From the NCBI GenBank assembly GCA_905236985.1, contig CAJORF010000018.1, positions 1-38,026 of the forward strand: a DNA stretch of 38,026 nt. Direction: 5' to 3'. The notes beneath the pieces are model-generated. The model made no database searches. It saw only the letters and a program-made list of their open reading frames with translations, and was not told where the DNA came from. Position 1 is the stretch's first letter. Every line of letters begins with the position of its first letter. This document shows, in pieces, positions 25,229 to 32,031 of the stretch. Made by a program: the position numbers and the translations under genes. The stretch comes from an uncultured Bacteroidaceae bacterium. Lineage in GTDB: Bacteria > Bacteroidota > Bacteroidia > Bacteroidales > Bacteroidaceae.

Positions 25229-25259
25229 GCAAAGGTAGCAACTTTCAAGCAGTTACGAA
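25229..25259 (-). promoter_or_regulatory. HU promoter
   Basis: On the minus strand, TTTC (25256-25259), a 19-nt spacer and TACCTTTG (25229-25236) match the Bacteroidetes consensus with one mismatch in the -33 box. The predicted leader is about 56 nt and AT-rich. Confidence 0.65.
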
Positions 25260-25332
25260 AATCTTTCGCCATATTTTTTACTAAAAAGTGAGATTCTGGG
25301 CTCTTTTTTATCATTTTAAGGTCTTTTTTGCC

Positions 25333-25340
25333 TATCTTTG
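25333..25340 (+). promoter_or_regulatory. -7 element of the mutY promoter
   Basis: TATCTTTG followed by CACC and the ATG at 25345. With normal spacing, transcription would start at or one base before the ATG, giving a leaderless mRNA. The core shares about 20 of 22 bases with the folK promoter. Confidence 0.7.
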
Positions 25341-25344
25341 CACC

Positions 25345-26355
25345 ATGAATAGCACTTTTTCGACCTCATTACTGCGGTGGTTTGCGCTTCATGGACGAGA
25401 TTTGCCGTGGCGCGATACCAACGATGCGTACGCGATATGGCTCAGTGAAATCATTCTGCAACAGACGCGTGTGGAGCAGGGAAGAGCCTATTGGGAGCGT
25501 TTCATGGTTCGCTTCCCTGATGTGGCATCCCTCGCGGCGGCATCCGAGGACGAGGTGCTGCGGCTGTGGCAGGGGCTCGGCTACTACAGTCGTGCGCGAA
25601 ATCTTCACACCGCTGCTCAGCAGATTGTGAAACTTGGGCACTTTCCATGTACGTATGACGGCATACGGGCATTGAAGGGCGTAGGTGACTATACCGCCGC
25701 CGCCGTCGGTTCCTTTGCCTTCGGACTGCCTGTGGCCGCCGTCGATGGAAATGTCTATCGCGTGTTAGCGCGTTATTTCGGCATCGACACGCCCATCAAT
25801 ACGGCTGAAGGCAAGCGTGTGTTTGCAGATCTGGCCTCTGAGTTGCTACCCCCGAAGGAGGCGGGCACGTTCAATCAGGCGATGATGGACTTCGGCGCGA
25901 CGCAATGTTTGCCCAAGGGAGCTCGCTGCGATGGATGTCCGCTGGCTGAGACATGTGTGGCAAGATGCGAGGGTAGGGTAGCGGACTTGCCTGTAAAACT
26001 CAAAAAAACAAAGATTCAACAGCGGCGACTCGTATATATATATATAAGGTGTAACGGCGAGACCGCCATTCATCGTCGTGGAGCAGGCGATATTTGGCAG
26101 GGATTGTGGGAACCAGTAGCAGTGGAGAATGGAGAATGGTGTATGGAGAATGGAACATGGGGAATGAATGGGGCGGTGCTCGTGGCTAAGGACGTGAAGC
26201 ACGTGCTGACTCACCGCATTCTGCTGGCTGATTTCTTTCTCCTGGAGCTCACTGCGAAACCGGCCTTACCCGACGGTTATATCTGGATTCCTGAATCTGC
26301 CCTTGATGACTACGCCAAGCCGCGCCTCATAGAACGCTTTCTGGAACTTCTCTAA
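25345..26355 (+). CDS. mutY: A/G-specific adenine DNA glycosylase
   Basis: MutY removes adenine mispaired with 8-oxoguanine. The 336 residues from ATG 25345 contain the helix-hairpin-helix LKGVGDYTAAAVGSFAFG, catalytic Glu35 (SEIILQQTRV) and Asp134 (AAVDGNVYRV). The 4Fe-4S cysteines are C188, C195, C198 and C204, with the expected spacing 6-2-5. The C-terminal NUDIX-like 8-oxoG-recognition domain follows (IWQGLWEPV and VKHVLTHRILLADFF). An upstream in-frame ATG at 25288 is rejected because the promoter lies between. A tandem heptamer array in the C-terminal domain encodes the seven-residue repeat ENGEWCM/ENGTWGM (about 260-273). It is divergent from HU. Confidence 0.95.
   Translation: MNSTFSTSLLRWFALHGRDLPWRDTNDAYAIWLSEIILQQTRVEQGRAYWERFMVRFPDVASLAAASEDEVLRLWQGLGYYSRARNLHTAAQQIVKLGHFPCTYDGIRALKGVGDYTAAAVGSFAFGLPVAAVDGNVYRVLARYFGIDTPINTAEGKRVFADLASELLPPKEAGTFNQAMMDFGATQCLPKGARCDGCPLAETCVARCEGRVADLPVKLKKTKIQQRRLVYIYIRCNGETAIHRRGAGDIWQGLWEPVAVENGEWCMENGTWGMNGAVLVAKDVKHVLTHRILLADFFLLELTAKPALPDGYIWIPESALDDYAKPRLIERFLELL
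26124..26165 (+). repeat. Tandem heptamer array inside mutY
   Basis: Six adjoining 7-mers with consensus GGAGAAT: GGAGAAT twice, GGTGTAT, GGAGAAT, GGAACAT and GGGGAAT, then a partial unit. Because 7 is not a multiple of 3, gain or loss of one unit would shift the reading frame in the C-terminal domain. Confidence 0.75.
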
Positions 26356-26433
26356 TTGACGGTGGTCTGTTAAAATTATTAAATGTTTCATTTTTTCTGT
26401 GCCTTTCGCGCGTGTACCTTATTATAATTTAGT

Positions 26434-26441
26434 TATCTTTG
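26434..26441 (+). promoter_or_regulatory. -7 element of the rseC-rnf promoter
   Basis: TATCTTTG followed by TGCCG lies about 38 nt before the rseC ATG. No -33 TTTG is seen. It is the only promoter motif found upstream of the rnf genes. Confidence 0.55.
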
Positions 26442-26478
26442 TGCCGCTTTTGATAAGCTGAGATTACAAATCAAGGTA

Positions 26479-26907
26479 ATGACTGAGACAATTACTCACG
26501 AAGCAGTGGTGAAAACCATTGATGTTGAGCGCGTTTGCGTGACGATACTCCAATCGTCGGCATGTTCGGGCTGTGCTGCGCGTAAAATGTGCAACAGTGC
26601 TGAGGCCAAGGAGAAGGATGTGGAGGTCAGTGCACAGAATGCATCATCTTTTCATGTGGGGGAGCGCGTGCTGCTCGAAGGACGGTTGTCCGATGGGCGC
26701 AAGGCTGCGCTCATCGCCTACGGTTTGCCGCTCGTGCTGCTGCTGCCTGTGCTGTTCATCGTGATGGCACTGACGGGCAGCGAAGTTCAAGGCGCGCTGT
26801 GGTCGCTGGCTACGGTGGCTGCCTACTATCTCATCGTGTTTCTCTTCTTCCGCAAACGTTTGCAACAAAACTTTTCATTTCGCATTAAATCATCAATAAA
26901 TAATTAA
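26479..26907 (+). CDS. rseC: RseC/MucC family protein (SoxR-reducing system type)
   Basis: The 142-residue inner-membrane protein has an N-terminal cytoplasmic part with a cysteine cluster (CSGCAARKMC, about 30-39) and two helices (about 78-101 and 106-123). RseC proteins are tied to Rnf/Rsx function and SoxR reduction in Proteobacteria. In Bacteroidetes the gene stands in front of rnfB, as here. The cysteines may bind a metal or an Fe-S centre; this is not shown. It likely shares a transcript with the rnf genes. The 87-nt spacer to rnfB contains a single-arm palindromic element. Confidence 0.88.
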   Translation: MTETITHEAVVKTIDVERVCVTILQSSACSGCAARKMCNSAEAKEKDVEVSAQNASSFHVGERVLLEGRLSDGRKAALIAYGLPLVLLLPVLFIVMALTGSEVQGALWSLATVAAYYLIVFLFFRKRLQQNFSFRIKSSINN

Positions 26908-26942
26908 TCATGACTCAAACCTTCGAATAGCATAATATTCAG

Positions 26943-26979
26943 CTCACTCCCTTATAGGGAGGGAGGGGGGAGAGTCCTC
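26943..26979 (+). repeat. Single-arm palindromic element (copy C) before rnfB
   Basis: CTCCC-TTATA-GGGAG (26947-26961) is followed by GGAGGGGGGAGAGTCC. It corresponds to the right arm of copy A (hairpin, G-run, then a GTC-type end) and likewise stops shortly before a start codon, here 16 nt from the rnfB ATG. Confidence 0.55.
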
Positions 26980-26994
26980 AAATTTTCAAACAAC

Positions 26995-27921
26995 ATGAAT
27001 GTAATCCTGATTGCAGTGATTGTTCTTGGCTGTATTGGACTGGTGGCAGCGCTTATCCTGTTCCTTGCCGGCAAGAAATTCGCTGTGCATGAAGACGAGC
27101 GCATTGCCAAGGTGCAGGAAGTGCTACCTGGAGCCAACTGCGGCGGCTGCGGCTTCCCCGGATGCGGCGGTTTTGCCGGTGCTTGTGTGAAGGCAGCAGA
27201 CAAAGGCTCGCTCGAAGGACTGCTCTGCCCCGTGGGCGGTCAGCCCGTGATGGAGCAGGTGGCCGACATCCTCGGCATGAAGGCTGAGGCGGCTGCGCCT
27301 AAGGTGGCTGTCATCCGTTGCAACGGAACCTGTGAGAGCCGTCCGCGCATCGCTGAGTTCGATGGTGCTCGGAGTTGTAAGGTGCAGCAGATGTTGGGCT
27401 CAGGCGAGACAGCTTGTGCCTACGGTTGCCTCGGTTGTGGCGACTGCGTAGCTGCTTGCCAGTTCGATGCTATCCACATGAACCCTGCGACGGGTCTGCC
27501 CGAGGTTGATGAGGAGAAGTGTACCGCATGTGGCGCCTGCTCCAAGGCTTGTCCGCGAGGCATTATTGAAATCCGCCTCAAGGGCTTGAAAAACCGCCGA
27601 GTCGTGGTGCTGTGCAACAACAAGGATAAGGGCGCACTCACCCGTAAGGCTTGCACTGTTGGTTGTATCGCCTGCCAGAAGTGTGTGAAGGTCTGCAAGT
27701 TCGAGGCCATCACCATTGACGCAAACCTCGCCCACATCGATGCTGAGAAATGCAAGCTCTGCCGTAAGTGCGAGGATGAATGTCCGCAGAACGCCATCCA
27801 TGCCTTCAACTTCCCACCGAGGAAGCCGAAGACCGAAGCTCCTGTCGCAGAGAAAGCTACGGCATCCGCAGCTCCTGCTACAGAGAAACCTGCTATCCCC
27901 GAAACACCAGCCCAATCGTAA
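26995..27921 (+). CDS. rnfB: Rnf complex subunit RnfB (ferredoxin-interacting Fe-S protein)
   Basis: RnfB takes electrons from reduced ferredoxin for the membrane Rnf complex, which reduces NAD+ and pumps Na+ or H+. The 308 residues have an N-terminal membrane helix (about 5-25) and the Fe-S motif CGGCGFPGCGGF with a later LLCPVGG. Four further ferredoxin-type clusters follow (CLGCGDCVAAC, CTACGACSKAC, CIACQKCVKVC, CKLCRKCEDEC). The C-terminal 35 residues are rich in Pro, Ala, Lys and Glu and may be a flexible tail. The stop codon lies in the first octamer of the array before rnfC. Confidence 0.96.
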   Translation: MNVILIAVIVLGCIGLVAALILFLAGKKFAVHEDERIAKVQEVLPGANCGGCGFPGCGGFAGACVKAADKGSLEGLLCPVGGQPVMEQVADILGMKAEAAAPKVAVIRCNGTCESRPRIAEFDGARSCKVQQMLGSGETACAYGCLGCGDCVAACQFDAIHMNPATGLPEVDEEKCTACGACSKACPRGIIEIRLKGLKNRRVVVLCNNKDKGALTRKACTVGCIACQKCVKVCKFEAITIDANLAHIDAEKCKLCRKCEDECPQNAIHAFNFPPRKPKTEAPVAEKATASAAPATEKPAIPETPAQS

Positions 27922-27945
27922 AATCGTAAATTGTCAAATCGTCAA
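27914..27945 (+). repeat. Tandem octamers between rnfB and rnfC
   Basis: AATCGTAA, AATCGTAA, ATTGTCAA and ATCGTCAA adjoin, followed by AT and the ATG of rnfC. The first unit supplies the rnfB stop codon (TCG TAA). The whole spacer is repeat. Confidence 0.7.
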
Positions 27946-27947
27946 AT

Positions 27948-29315
27948 ATGAAGACATTTAATATTGGCGGTGTTCATCCCGCAGAGAATAAACTATCCGC
28001 TGCATCACCCATCAAGGTTGCAGCGATTCCCAAGCAAGCTGTCTTCTCGATGTTCCAACATATCGGAGCTCCTGCCGTACCCGTTGTCAAGAAGGGCGAC
28101 GAGGTGAAGGTGGGCACGCTCCTTGGCGAAGCCGGCAAAGGACTTAGCGTACCTGTCTTCTCCAGCGTGAGCGGTAAGGTTGCCAAGGTGGAGCCTGTGC
28201 TCGACTCCAGCGGCACTCGCCGTATGGCAGTCGTTGTTGATGTCGAAGGCGACGAATGGGAAGAGACTATTGACCGCTCAGATCAACTCGTGACCTTCAA
28301 AGACCTCGGCAATATCACTGCCGCCGAAGTCGTCAACCGCATCAAGGCAGCCGGCATCGTAGGTATGGGCGGTGCAACGTTCCCTACGGGCATTAAGCTG
28401 TTGCCCCCTCCTGGTACAAAGGCTGAAGCCATTATTGTCAACGCCGTCGAGTGTGAGCCTTATCTCACAGCCGATCATCGTCTGATGCTTGAGAAACCTG
28501 AACAGATTCTTGTGGGCGTTCAGCTCATCAAGCATGCCGTGAACTGCTCCAAGGCTTTCATCGGCATCGAGATGAACAAGCCTGACGCCATCAAGCTGCT
28601 CACCGACCTCCTCAAAGAAAAGGCTGCGCAATATCCGGGCATCGAGGTTGTTCCCTTGAAGGTCAAGTACCCTCAGGGTGGAGAGAAGCAGTTGATCGAT
28701 GCCGTCATTGGCCGTCAAGTGCCTGCACCTCCTGCACTCCCCATCAACGTTGGTGCCATTGTGCAGAATGTAGGTACGGTCTATGCCATCTACGAGGCTG
28801 TCACGAAGAACAAGCCATTGATTGAACGCATCATAACCGTCACTGGTAAAAGTGTTGCTCAACCCTCCAATTTCCTCGCCCGCATCGGTACGCCTATGCA
28901 ACAGCTCATCGATGAGGCTGGCGGTCTGCCCGAAGATACAGGTAAGATCATCGGTGGCGGTCCGATGATGGGACGTGCGCTGATGTCGCTTGATGTGCCT
29001 GTCACCAAGGGTTCCAGCGGACTGTTGCTCATGACCGAGAAGGAGAGTCGTCGTGGCGAAGTATCCCCCTGCATCCGCTGTGCCAAGTGCGTCAGTGCCT
29101 GCCCGATGGGACTCGAACCCTACCTCCTCGCTTCCTACACTCGCCTGAAGGACTGGGACGGCTGCGAGAAGAACGACGTCACCTCATGTATCGAATGTGG
29201 CTCCTGTGCCTTTACCTGTCCTTCCAACCGTCCGCTCCTCGACCACATCCGCGTGGCCAAGCAGACCGTCATGGGAATCATCAAGGCAAGGCATATGGAA
29301 GCGATAAAAAAGTAG
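27948..29315 (+). CDS. rnfC: Rnf complex subunit RnfC (NADH/FMN/Fe-S)
   Basis: RnfC is the peripheral subunit that exchanges electrons with NAD(H). The 455 residues comprise an N-terminal barrel-sandwich domain (about 20-105), an FMN/NADH-binding Rossmann-like region (GIVGMGGATFPTGIKL, about 138-153; VNAVECEPYLTADHRLM) and an SLBB-like segment. Two C-terminal 4Fe-4S motifs are present (CIRCAKCVSACPMG and CIECGSCAFTCPSN). It is complete and normal in length. Downstream, in place of rnfD, lies the inserted four-helix-bundle unit. Confidence 0.97.
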   Translation: MKTFNIGGVHPAENKLSAASPIKVAAIPKQAVFSMFQHIGAPAVPVVKKGDEVKVGTLLGEAGKGLSVPVFSSVSGKVAKVEPVLDSSGTRRMAVVVDVEGDEWEETIDRSDQLVTFKDLGNITAAEVVNRIKAAGIVGMGGATFPTGIKLLPPPGTKAEAIIVNAVECEPYLTADHRLMLEKPEQILVGVQLIKHAVNCSKAFIGIEMNKPDAIKLLTDLLKEKAAQYPGIEVVPLKVKYPQGGEKQLIDAVIGRQVPAPPALPINVGAIVQNVGTVYAIYEAVTKNKPLIERIITVTGKSVAQPSNFLARIGTPMQQLIDEAGGLPEDTGKIIGGGPMMGRALMSLDVPVTKGSSGLLLMTEKESRRGEVSPCIRCAKCVSACPMGLEPYLLASYTRLKDWDGCEKNDVTSCIECGSCAFTCPSNRPLLDHIRVAKQTVMGIIKARHMEAIKK

Positions 29316-29320
29316 TTTTC

Positions 29321-29806
29321 AATTCATAATTAACAATTCATAATTCATAATTAATAAACATAATTGCTGTTCGATGAAGACAGACAATGTTGTGAAGCAA
29401 AAAAGTATGGATTTTGCAGTTCGGATTGTGAAACTCGTCAGATATCTTGTTAAAAATATGACGTATGTGGAACAACCCATCTGCACACAAACCATCAAAT
29501 GCGGAACAAGCATTGGTGCCAATATTAGAGAAGCTGAACATGCTGAAAGTAGAGAAGATTTCATCCACAAGATGAAGATTGCCCTTAAAGAAGCCAATGA
29601 GGCCGACTTTTGGCTCGAGCTACTCTATAAAACGGAATATATCAATCAGCAGCAGTATGAAAGTTTGGATAAGGATTGTAAAGAATTGAATAAACTTCTC
29701 ACGGCTATTGTTAATACAACAAAAGGTAATAATTGAATAACCATTAATTCATGTTCACGATTTGTTCTGGTATCAATTGTGAATTATGAATTGTGCATTA
29801 TGAATT
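29321..29806 (+). mobile_element. IVS-like unit: four-helix-bundle gene between inverted repeats, inserted in the rnf operon
   Basis: Arms 29321-29352 and 29775-29806 are inverted repeats of 32 nt with 29 matches plus one G-U pair. They are made of heptamer-like AATTCAT/ATTATGA units. The 486-nt unit contains one gene of the 23S rRNA intervening-sequence protein family and is much more AT-rich than the neighbouring rnf genes. It begins 5 nt after the rnfC stop and ends 8 nt before the rnfD ATG, so no rnf coding sequence is broken. In rRNA, IVS elements have this same plan (a stem enclosing an S23 ORF) and are excised by RNase III. Mobility is inferred. Confidence 0.6.
29374..29736 (+). CDS. 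Four-helix-bundle protein (23S rRNA intervening-sequence protein family)
   Basis: The 120-residue all-alpha protein contains the family hallmark CGTSIGANIREAEHAESRED, then FIHKMKIALKEANEADFWLE. It belongs to PF05635/TIGR02436, first known from ORFs in 23S rRNA intervening sequences. Relatives include Avd, the accessory protein of diversity-generating retroelements, a pentameric basic bundle that binds nucleic acid. No reverse transcriptase or variable repeat is near, so an Avd role is unlikely here. Codon usage (AAA, AAT, TTT) contrasts with the rnf genes. It is in the same direction as rnf and would be on the same transcript. Confidence 0.93.
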   Translation: MKTDNVVKQKSMDFAVRIVKLVRYLVKNMTYVEQPICTQTIKCGTSIGANIREAEHAESREDFIHKMKIALKEANEADFWLELLYKTEYINQQQYESLDKDCKELNKLLTAIVNTTKGNN

Positions 29807-29814
29807 AATTTTTT

Positions 29815-30792
29815 ATGAAACCCATCATTTCCCTTTCACCCCACGTCCACGGCGGCGACTCGGTACAGAAGAATATGTACGGTGTGTGCATAGCTCTGGT
29901 GCCTGCATTGCTCGCCTCGCTTTGGTTCTTCGGACTGGGGGCTGCCATCGTACTTGCAACGTCGGTGGTTGCATGCGTGTTTTTTGAGTGGGCCATCACA
30001 CGCTTCATTCTCGGTCGTGAGCGGCTGACCATCTGCGACGGCTCTGCCGTGCTGACAGGTCTGCTCCTCGGCTTCAACTTGCCCTCGAATCTTCCTATTT
30101 GGATCATCATCATTGGTGCTCTCGTTGCTATCGGTATCGGTAAGATGACCTTTGGCGGACTGGGCACAAATCCATTCAACCCCGCATTGGTCGGACGTGT
30201 CTTCCTGCTCATCTCTTTCCCTGTGCAGATGACGACGTGGCCCGTCAGTGGTCAGCTCGGTTATGCCGATGTTGAGACCGGCGCCACGCCGCTCTTCATC
30301 ATGAAGGAGGCCATCAAGAATGGCGATGCCAGCATGCTGAACCAGCTGCCCTCGTCCCTCGATATGCTCCTGGGTCAGACGGGCGGTTCACTCGGTGAGA
30401 TCAGCGCCCTCTGCCTGCTCATCGGCTGCATCTATATGGTCTGCCGCAAGATCATCACCTGGCACATTCCTGTCTCCATTCTTGCCACGGTATTCCTGCT
30501 CGCTGGTCTCTTCCATCTCATCGACCCGATGTATGCAAATCCCGTGCAGGTCGTCCTCTCTGGTGGTCTGATGCTCGGTGCTTGCTTTATGGCTACCGAC
30601 TACGTCACTTCGCCGATGACTGGTAAGGGACAGATCATTTACGGTGTTGCTATCGGTGTGCTCACAGTGCTCATCCGCGATTTTGGCTCCTATCCCGAGG
30701 GCATGAGCTTCGCCATCCTCATCATGAATGGCTTCACACCGCTCATCAATACCTATGTCAAACCTAAACGCTTTGGGGAGGTAAAAAAATGA
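29815..30792 (+). CDS. rnfD: Rnf complex subunit RnfD (flavinylated membrane subunit)
   Basis: RnfD is an integral subunit of about 10 helices that carries FMN bound to a threonine by ApbE. The 325 residues start MKPIISLSPHVHGGDSVQ and include ILGRERLTICDGSAVLTGLL, TFGGLGTNPFNPALVGRVF and the flavinylation motif ADVETGATPL (about 149-158; the Thr is the acceptor). MATDYVTSPMTGKGQIIYG and NGFTPLINTYVKPKRFGEVK close the protein. The stop overlaps the rnfG start by 4 nt (ATGA). No apbE gene is in the window. Confidence 0.97.
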   Translation: MKPIISLSPHVHGGDSVQKNMYGVCIALVPALLASLWFFGLGAAIVLATSVVACVFFEWAITRFILGRERLTICDGSAVLTGLLLGFNLPSNLPIWIIIIGALVAIGIGKMTFGGLGTNPFNPALVGRVFLLISFPVQMTTWPVSGQLGYADVETGATPLFIMKEAIKNGDASMLNQLPSSLDMLLGQTGGSLGEISALCLLIGCIYMVCRKIITWHIPVSILATVFLLAGLFHLIDPMYANPVQVVLSGGLMLGACFMATDYVTSPMTGKGQIIYGVAIGVLTVLIRDFGSYPEGMSFAILIMNGFTPLINTYVKPKRFGEVKK

Positions 30793-31394
30793 AAAAGCTA
30801 CCATCAACATTACCTAACATGCTCATTGTGCTGACCCTCATCTCGGTCATCGCCGCTGGAGCATTAGCCTATGTGAACAAAATCACTACAGGTCCCATTG
30901 CAGAGAACAAGGCTCGCGTGCTCGCCGAGGGCATCAACAGCGTCTTAGGCGTCACAGATGCCCAAGTGCAGGAAACCACGACGGTTCAGGATGCCAATGG
31001 CAATGATGTCATCCTTTATGCTACCGACAAAGGTATGGCCGTACAGGCTATCGATCCCAACGCTTTTGGCGGCAACCTTAAGGTGCTCGTCGGGTTCTCA
31101 GACGGAGGGACCATCAAGGGTTACACCGTCCTTGAACACGCTGAGACGCCCGGCCTCGGTGCCAAAGCCAACTTCTGGTTCCAAAAAGGCGAGAAGGGTG
31201 ACATCATCGGAAAGAATCCCGGCGAGAAGGAACTTATCGTCTCGAAAGACGGTGGAGATGTGGATGCTATCACCGCTTCCACCATTACCTCCCGTGCCTT
31301 CCTCCGCGCCGTCAACGTCGCATTCCATGCGTATGCTGGAGCAAGTGCGACGGCTGATGTAGAGACAGGAGCCACACCTCAAAATAAAAATTAA
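30789..31394 (+). CDS. rnfG: Rnf complex subunit RnfG (flavinylated periplasmic subunit)
   Basis: The 201-residue subunit has an N-terminal helix (about 10-28) and a periplasmic FMN-binding domain. GYTVLEHAETPGLGAKA is a family motif. DAITASTITSRAFLRAV (about 159-175) carries the threonine that normally receives FMN from ApbE, with the usual SGAT replaced by TAST. The short tail contains a second motif, ADVETGATP, identical over nine residues to the flavinylation site of RnfD but with different codons. Translation is coupled to rnfD (ATGA overlap). Confidence 0.95.
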   Translation: MKKLPSTLPNMLIVLTLISVIAAGALAYVNKITTGPIAENKARVLAEGINSVLGVTDAQVQETTTVQDANGNDVILYATDKGMAVQAIDPNAFGGNLKVLVGFSDGGTIKGYTVLEHAETPGLGAKANFWFQKGEKGDIIGKNPGEKELIVSKDGGDVDAITASTITSRAFLRAVNVAFHAYAGASATADVETGATPQNKN

Positions 31395-31399
31395 AAAAG

Positions 31400-31425
31400 A
31401 AAAGAGAATTTACTTTTTCTCTTTT
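31400..31425 (+). other. Hairpin in the rnfG-rnfE spacer
   Basis: AAAAGAGAA and TTCTCTTTT form a 9-bp stem with an 8-nt loop, followed by TATATC. It starts just after the rnfG stop. Pairs are mostly A-U, so it is weak as a terminator; it may be an RNA-processing or attenuation site within the operon. Confidence 0.35.
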
Positions 31426-31441
31426 TATATCTTACCAGATT

Positions 31442-32026
31442 ATGAAATACTTTAAAATCCTCTGGAACGGCATACTCAAGGAGAACCCGACTTTCGTCCT
31501 GCTCCTTGGTATGTGCCCAACACTCGGAACCACTTCCAGCGCCATCAACGGAATGTCGATGGGGCTGGCTACGATGGCTGTCCTCATCTTCTCCAACTTG
31601 ATTATCTCCTGCATCAAGCAGTTGATTCCTGACATGGTTCGTATCCCGTCGTACATCGTCGTGATTGCCAGCCTCGTCACTGCTCTGCAGATGATCATGC
31701 AAGCCTACACGCCAGAGATGTATGCCACACTTGGTCTCTTCATCCCCCTTATTGTGGTGAACTGCATCATCCTCGGTCGCGCTGAAGCCTTTGCTGCCAA
31801 GAACGGCCCCATCGAGAGCCTCTTTGACGGTATCGGTATTGGTCTCGGCTTTACCATCGCCCTGACGCTCCTCGGCGGCATCCGCGAACTCCTCGGCACT
31901 GGCAAGCTCTTTGGCGTTGAGCTCTACTCCGAGAACTATGGAATGCTCCTCTTCGTCCTCGCCCCCGGTGCCTTCATCGCACTCGGTTATCTCATCGCAG
32001 TCGTTAAGAAAGTCGCAAAAATTTAA
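31442..32026 (+). CDS. rnfE: Rnf complex subunit RnfE
   Basis: The 194-residue integral membrane subunit has about six helices. MCPTLGTTSSAINGMSMGLA and the LIPLIVVNCIILGRAEAFAA stretch are typical of RnfE/NqrD; the latter holds the conserved cysteine thought to ligate the membrane Fe-S cluster shared with RnfA. GIGIGLGFTIALTLLGGIRE follows. It is 47 nt from rnfG, across a weak hairpin, and 5 nt from rnfA. Confidence 0.96.
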   Translation: MKYFKILWNGILKENPTFVLLLGMCPTLGTTSSAINGMSMGLATMAVLIFSNLIISCIKQLIPDMVRIPSYIVVIASLVTALQMIMQAYTPEMYATLGLFIPLIVVNCIILGRAEAFAAKNGPIESLFDGIGIGLGFTIALTLLGGIRELLGTGKLFGVELYSENYGMLLFVLAPGAFIALGYLIAVVKKVAKI

Positions 32027-32031
32027 AAAAT

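Noticed and set aside
29374..29736. Avd protein of a diversity-generating retroelement
   Set aside because: No reverse transcriptase, template repeat or variable C-type lectin gene is present in the window; the inverted arms fit an IVS-like unit better.
30258..31375. Recent DNA duplication explaining ADVETGATP in both RnfD and RnfG
   Set aside because: The two copies use largely different codons, so a recent copy event is not supported; kept only as a peptide-level observation.
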